From positions 2,217,488 to 2,281,487 of the forward strand of contig NZ_CP054306.1 in NCBI RefSeq assembly GCF_018282115.1: a DNA stretch of 64,000 nt, written 5' to 3'. Position 1 is the first letter of the stretch; every line of letters starts with the position of its first letter. A model generated the notes under the pieces. The model was given only the letters and a program-made list of their open reading frames with translations. It was not told the DNA's origin and searched no databases. Made by a program: the position numbers and the translations under genes. Of this stretch, positions 59,894-64,000 are shown piece by piece. The DNA comes from Synechocystis sp. PCC 7338 (lineage in GTDB: Bacteria > Cyanobacteriota > Cyanobacteriia > Cyanobacteriales > Microcystaceae).

Positions 59894-60286
59894 ATGGCCG
59901 GACAAAAGCTTGAGGGCATCTCAATCAAGCGGACTGCAAACAATGATGCATTAGTATTTCTGCCCATTGCCGTGAAACCAACCGAAAAAGATCTAATTAG
60001 TAGCGGATTCCACGCCCTCTCTGACCCCATTCGCCTACAGGTACTGACGTTACTGGAAAATCAGGAACAATGCGTGTGTGACCTGTGCGAGCAACTAACC
60101 ATTAGCCAATCCAAGTTATCTTTCCATCTCAAGCGTTTACGGGATGCGGAATTGGTGCACACTCGCCAGGAGGGCCGCTGGATTTATTACCGTCTTAACC
60201 CAGACCAGTTTTATCGTCTCCGCCATTATTTGGATTCCTATGGCCAGGCAATCCAGGACTACGGGACTCGCCATTGCTGTGAGTGA
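59894..60286 (+). CDS. arsR: ArsR-family metalloregulator
   Basis: 130 residues with a winged helix-turn-helix (ITISQSKLSFHLKRLRDAELV...). The arsenic-binding box CVCDLC is present in helix 3 (NQEQCVCDLCEQL), and the C-terminus adds a Cys pair (HCCE). In PCC 6803 arsR is unlinked from the arsBHC efflux operon it represses, as I recall, and no arsBHC is seen here. A small palindrome TCAACTTGA sits at 59836-59844, 50 bases before the start, a possible autoregulatory site (weak). Divergent from aqpZ over 270 bp. Confidence 0.9.
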   Translation: MAGQKLEGISIKRTANNDALVFLPIAVKPTEKDLISSGFHALSDPIRLQVLTLLENQEQCVCDLCEQLTISQSKLSFHLKRLRDAELVHTRQEGRWIYYRLNPDQFYRLRHYLDSYGQAIQDYGTRHCCE

Positions 60287-60484
60287 ACTACCTACGCTGA
60301 ATCAAAGATTACGGCGTGGAGTTTCTCGCTCACAAGAGCTAAAAAAGAGCCCCAACAAAACTCCCTCTTTGTCCCATTTCTTCCTTGACAACGCCTTTAC
60401 AGCGGCAACAGTGTCGGGGTATGGTCTGTATTGGGAGAAGCTTTGAACAAAGGGATTTTTTGCCCCTTTGGCCGTAATTTCGCA

Positions 60485-61534
60485 ATGGTGTCCATCCGTC
60501 CATCTGTCCGTCAAACCCCTGCCTATGTGCCCGGGGAACAGCCCCAAACTAACGATTTTATTAAGCTCAACACCAACGAAAATCCCTACGATCCTCCGGC
60601 CCAGGTGTTGGCAGCGGTGGCGGCGGAATTACCAAAGGTACGGCTTTACCCTGATCCCGTTTCGACCCAGTTACGTCAGGCGGCGGCGGATTTGTATGGA
60701 GTGCAGTTAAACCAGTTGTTGGCGGGCAATGGCTCCGACGATATTCTCAATATTGTGGTGCGCACCTTTGTTGATCCAGGGGAAACCATTGCTTTTTTAG
60801 ATCTTACTTACTCTTTGTATGAAACGATCGCCTCGGTGCATGGGGCTAAGGTGCAAAAGATTGCCACCGATGCCAATTTTGATTTAACCGGGCCGGTGAT
60901 TTGTCCGGGGGCAAAATTAATTTTCCTCGCTTCTCCCAATCCCCCCAAAGGCAAACATTTAAAGCGAGAATTCCTTTGGCAAACCTGCGCCCAGGCCGAA
61001 GGAGTGGTGGTAATTGACGAGGCCTATGGGGATTTTTCCGACGAGGACCATTGGGATTTTCTGCAAGAGTTCGACAATGTGATTGTTTCCCGCACCCTTT
61101 CTAAGAGTTATAGCCTGGCGGGGATGCGGGTGGGATTGGCGATCGCCGCTCCGACATTGATTGCGGAAATGGATAAGGTGCGGGATTCCTATAACCTTGA
61201 CCGTGTAGCCCAGGCCCTGGGCACTGCTGCCTTACGGAACCAGACTGAGTTTGTGCCCCTGTGGGAAAAGGTACGCCATACCCGCAGCCGTTTGATGGCG
61301 CAATTGGCAAAGTTGGATTTCCAGGTATGCGAATCGGACGCCAATTTTGTTTTTGCTGCCCCCCGTTGGATTGCCGCCGCTGACCTGTACCAAGCCCTGA
61401 AGGAAAAGAAAATTTTAGTACGTTATTTTAACCATCCCCGCATTACCGATTATCTGCGCATTACAGTGGGTACCGACGCCGAAATTGATCAACTACTGTC
61501 GGCGATCACCAGTGTGAAGGGGTCTTTAGGATAG
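60485..61534 (+). CDS. hisC: Histidinol-phosphate aminotransferase
   Basis: 349-residue PLP enzyme for the step imidazole-acetol phosphate to histidinol phosphate. It has SIRPSVRQTPAYVPGE at the start, LNTNENPYDPP, LAGNGSDDIL, and SRTLSKSYSLAGMRVGLAIA carrying the PLP lysine. The ATG at 60485 is preferred over the upstream frame to 60431. A phosphatase gene starts four bases after its stop. Confidence 0.95.
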   Translation: MVSIRPSVRQTPAYVPGEQPQTNDFIKLNTNENPYDPPAQVLAAVAAELPKVRLYPDPVSTQLRQAAADLYGVQLNQLLAGNGSDDILNIVVRTFVDPGETIAFLDLTYSLYETIASVHGAKVQKIATDANFDLTGPVICPGAKLIFLASPNPPKGKHLKREFLWQTCAQAEGVVVIDEAYGDFSDEDHWDFLQEFDNVIVSRTLSKSYSLAGMRVGLAIAAPTLIAEMDKVRDSYNLDRVAQALGTAALRNQTEFVPLWEKVRHTRSRLMAQLAKLDFQVCESDANFVFAAPRWIAAADLYQALKEKKILVRYFNHPRITDYLRITVGTDAEIDQLLSAITSVKGSLG

Positions 61535-61538
61535 GGAA

Positions 61539-62342
61539 ATGTTGCCAGAAGTTGAACAAAGATTAGCCATCGCCCAGCAGTTGGCCACCATTTCCGGGGA
61601 CATACTCGCTCAATATTTCCGCCGCTCCCATCTCCAGACTGGCACAAAAACCGACCAGGTTTCCGCTATTGTTACCCAAGCTGATGAAGAAGCAGAACAG
61701 GCCATGGTGGATTTAATTCAAGCAAAATTGCCCCAGGACAGTGTAATTAGGGAAGAAGGGGAGAATATTAGCGGAGAATCGGGCTATACCTGGGTGCTAG
61801 ACCCCATTGATGGCACTTCCTCCTTTGTGCGGGGCTTGCCAATTTTTGCCACCCTGATTGGCTTAGTGGATGAAAATATGCAGCCAGTGCTGGGCATTGC
61901 AAATCAACCCATCAGCGGCGATCGATGGCAGGGGGTACAGGGAGAGCAGAGTAACGTTAACGGCATGCCCTTAGTTAATCCCTATGAAAAGAGCGAAATT
62001 AATTTAGCCTCCGCCTGTATTGCCTCCACCACACCGTTAATGTTCACCACCCCGGAGCAACAGCAGAAAATGGCAAATATTTACCGTCAATGTCAGCGCA
62101 CCGCCTTTGGGGGAGATTGTTTTAATTACCTTGCCGCCGCCAGTGGTTGGACGGCCATGCCCGTGGTGATAGTGGAAGCGGATCTGAACTTTTATGATTT
62201 TTGTGCGCTAATCCCCATTTTGGCCGGGGTTAATTATTGTTTTACTGATTGGCAGGGGCGGGATTTAACCCCCACATCCACCGAAGTAGTAGCTAGCCCC
62301 AACATAAAATTGCACAGTGAAATTCTAGCTTTCCTGCAATAA
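61539..62342 (+). CDS. hisN: IMPase-superfamily phosphatase, probable histidinol-phosphate phosphatase (HisN type)
   Basis: 267 residues. The IMPase metal motif is LDPIDGTSSFVRGLP (about residue 87), and the Glu site is IREEGENI. It resembles HisN rather than SuhB: DPIDGT followed by S-F-V-R-G-L-P, then TLIGLV, QPVLGIANQPISGDRWQGV, the FGGDCFNYLAAASGW and the closing ADLNFYDFCALIPIL...TDW. It starts four bases after the hisC stop, so the pair is operonic. I infer it removes phosphate from histidinol phosphate, the step after HisC. SuhB-type or FBPase activity is the alternative. Confidence 0.75.
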   Translation: MLPEVEQRLAIAQQLATISGDILAQYFRRSHLQTGTKTDQVSAIVTQADEEAEQAMVDLIQAKLPQDSVIREEGENISGESGYTWVLDPIDGTSSFVRGLPIFATLIGLVDENMQPVLGIANQPISGDRWQGVQGEQSNVNGMPLVNPYEKSEINLASACIASTTPLMFTTPEQQQKMANIYRQCQRTAFGGDCFNYLAAASGWTAMPVVIVEADLNFYDFCALIPILAGVNYCFTDWQGRDLTPTSTEVVASPNIKLHSEILAFLQ

Positions 62343-62376
62343 TTGATCCGTGTTTGCTTCTGGAGGGGGTTGACGG

Positions 62377-62799
62377 GTGCAATTAAGCTTTCAGGAACGT
62401 TTGGAGTCCATTAAGGCCGGTTGCCTAGGGGCGATCGCCTTTGGGCTGGTTTACGGATTGACCTTGCTGGGCAACAACTATTTCAGCCTACTCACAAGCC
62501 CACTGAGTTCGGACTGGATTAACCTGGGTTTGAACGTTGGGAGTAGTTTGCTGAGTGGCTTTTTATTTGCTGTCACCTATCGCTACATCATTCGCCAAGA
62601 TGACAATGCCCATCTCCGGGACGGGGCCGTGCTGGCCTTTACCCTCGTGCGGAGCGGCGGATTGATTGAATTGCCCACCACTGAAGATCCCCTGGCGATC
62701 GCCATTTTGATGGGGGAAAGTCTGATTAGTTTTGCCGTAGTTCGTTCCAGCCTGGATTGGGCCATGGATTGGGGTTGGCTCCGCCCCTTTAACAGTTGA
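62377..62799 (+). CDS. Small membrane protein, 140 residues, unknown
   Basis: GTG start at 62377 with a GGAGGGGG ribosome site eight bases before. Three or four hydrophobic segments (about residues 17-40, 48-70, 95-120) and no recognised domain. It is 35 bp behind the phosphatase and may be the third gene of the hisC-hisN transcript. Function unknown; the PCC 6803 counterpart is, as I recall, also unannotated. Confidence 0.75.
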   Translation: MQLSFQERLESIKAGCLGAIAFGLVYGLTLLGNNYFSLLTSPLSSDWINLGLNVGSSLLSGFLFAVTYRYIIRQDDNAHLRDGAVLAFTLVRSGGLIELPTTEDPLAIAILMGESLISFAVVRSSLDWAMDWGWLRPFNS

Positions 62800-63004
62800 G
62801 GGAAATTTTAAAAATTTGTGGCTAGTGAAAATTGATTGGGAAAACGTTGGCAAATTTCGTTAGCGACAACTAATCATTTGGACCAGATGACCAGTGGCGA
62901 TCAAAACCTAATTGCCAATGAACCTTTCCCTGGTGGAGACCGTCTTTAGCCGTGGGATAAAATCCGGACTTCATCTGCCTACTCCTCGTTTACCCTTCCC
63001 TAAA

Positions 63005-64000
63005 ATGCTACAGTTCCAAATTCAAAACGACAGCGAAATTCCTGCTTCCAAGCAGTTATTTGACCAAATCCGTTTTGCGATCGCCTCCCGCCAATACCAT
63101 CCGGGGCACCGTTTACCCAGCACCAGGCAACTGGCCATGATGACGGGTTTGCACCGCAACACCATCAGTAAGGTTTACCAAAATCTGGAAGATGCGGGCT
63201 TAGTGGAATCCATCGCCGGTTCAGGCATTTACGTTAAAGCCCCCAGCACCGAGGAGGGCATTATCCTTGATGGCCCCCTATTCCGGGAATACCCCGAAGC
63301 TAGTCAGCTAATCCAAAAGACCATTGATGAACTGCTCAGCCAAGGGTTAAACCTTTCCCAGGTGAAAGAGCTTTGTTTGGAAACCATTGACTGGCGACTG
63401 CGTAGTAACGCTAGAGTATTGGTCACCGTTCCCCAACGGGACATCGGGGCGGGACAATTAATTCTCAACGAATTGGAACAAGCCCTGGTAATTCCTGTGC
63501 AGTTAGTGCCCATGGAAACCCTCAAACAAGCCCTGTCGGAACTGCCCTCCGGCACAGTGGTCACCAGTCGCTACTTCCTGGCGGAAGCGGAGTCCATTGC
63601 CACTCCCTACGATGTGCGGGTGATTCCCGTTGATATTTACGACTACAGCAAAGAGCTAGAACTAGTTAAGGCCCTACCGGAAAACTCCTGTTTAGGCATT
63701 GTCAGTCTTAGCCCAGGCATTCTCACCATTGCGGAAATTCTTATCCATAGTCTGCGGGGAGAATCCCTCTTTTTGAAATCGGCCTTGGTGAGCGATCGCC
63801 AGAAATTACGCTCCCTAGTCCGTACCGCCCGCACCATCATCACAGATCCCGCCAGTGAACCCATTGTGCGCCAGGCGATTGAAGCGGAACGCCATGATTT
63901 GATCCGGATGCCGGAAATTATTTGTTCGGAACATTACATCGGCGAGAAATCCATTGCCATCCTCAAACGGGAATTGGGCCTAGGGGAAGAGGAAGGGGAA
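63005..64000 (+). CDS. GntR-family transcriptional regulator, partial (332 residues, runs off right edge)
   Basis: The frame is open from ATG 63005 to the end of the window with no stop, so the C-terminus is missing. The N-terminal helix-turn-helix is of the GntR type: SKQLFDQIRFAIASRQYHPG, then PSTRQLAMMTGLHRNTISKV and LEDAGLVESIAGSGIYVK. The following ligand/effector region is not the aminotransferase-like MocR type in the part seen. In PCC 6803 the equivalent gene (from memory, sll1961) modulates the photosystem I to II ratio. An ATG at 62918 in the same frame adds 29 residues and is the alternative start. Confidence 0.85.
   Translation, partial: MLQFQIQNDSEIPASKQLFDQIRFAIASRQYHPGHRLPSTRQLAMMTGLHRNTISKVYQNLEDAGLVESIAGSGIYVKAPSTEEGIILDGPLFREYPEASQLIQKTIDELLSQGLNLSQVKELCLETIDWRLRSNARVLVTVPQRDIGAGQLILNELEQALVIPVQLVPMETLKQALSELPSGTVVTSRYFLAEAESIATPYDVRVIPVDIYDYSKELELVKALPENSCLGIVSLSPGILTIAEILIHSLRGESLFLKSALVSDRQKLRSLVRTARTIITDPASEPIVRQAIEAERHDLIRMPEIICSEHYIGEKSIAILKRELGLGEEEGE

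Overview
The window is chromosomal DNA from a unicellular cyanobacterium of the Synechocystis PCC 6803 type. The case rests on content: photosynthetic-type NDH-1 genes (ndhA-I-G-E), the orange carotenoid protein with its recovery protein (ocp/frp), the HliB/LilA light-stress operon, carotene hydroxylase CrtR, the sensor partner SipA, an anaerobic-type chlorophyll cyclase (BchE), and frequent HIP1 palindromes (GGCGATCGCC). Protein sequences are very close to what I recall of PCC 6803, but the OCP linker and several other residues differ. I therefore read it as a close relative, not the type strain itself. That comparison is from memory; no search was run.

Layout, left to right. 1-6.6 kb: a bchE gene cut by the left edge, pyrD, the ndhAIGE cluster, and an IS1341-type (tnpB-only) element inserted 15 bp behind ndhE. 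6.6-19.1 kb: valS, a FIST-domain sensor protein, purA, rplY, an atypical SDR, the heme-type bacterioferritin subunit bfrB divergent from sipA, then acpP-fabF-tkt. 19.2-31.9 kb: a TPM-domain membrane protein, an orphan TRAP-type binding lipoprotein, an FHA-GGDEF-EAL protein, ocp-frp, ribBA, an anchored lambda-lysozyme-like protein, hisF, selO, tatA and a GT4 glycosyltransferase. 32-38.7 kb: tRNA-Leu(GAG), a putative sigma/anti-sigma/permease operon (sigG-sapG-permease), lilA and hliB behind a three-unit HLR1 light-response site, crtR, a MATE exporter and ispF. 38.7-46.8 kb: a PD-(D/E)XK-like protein, a CSP41-like RNA-binding protein, cbiD, a GT2, recQ, a GH57 glycosidase and a GNAT acetyltransferase. 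47-55.1 kb: HU, a CobD-like enzyme, a BASS transporter, two overlapping mscS-like genes, a methyltransferase and a PlsC-like acyltransferase, with a 74-bp repeat in two places. 55.1-64 kb: a NIL-domain ferredoxin, topA, aqpZ, arsR, hisC followed 4 bp later by a HisN-like phosphatase, a small membrane protein, and a GntR-family regulator cut by the right edge.

Themes. (1) Light and iron stress: OCP/FRP, HliB/LilA, SipA, CrtR, BfrB and the PSI/PSII-ratio-type GntR regulator. (2) Histidine synthesis: hisF, hisC and a probable histidinol-phosphate phosphatase. (3) Corrinoid synthesis and use: cbiD, cobD-like and the B12-binding BchE. I see no CRISPR array, prophage or defence island. The one clear mobile element is the tnpB element, with a predicted omega RNA. 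The most checkable novelties are the HisN assignment, the CobD assignment, the triple HLR1, the SDR without its catalytic Tyr/Lys, the putative sigG operon permease and two small ORFs.
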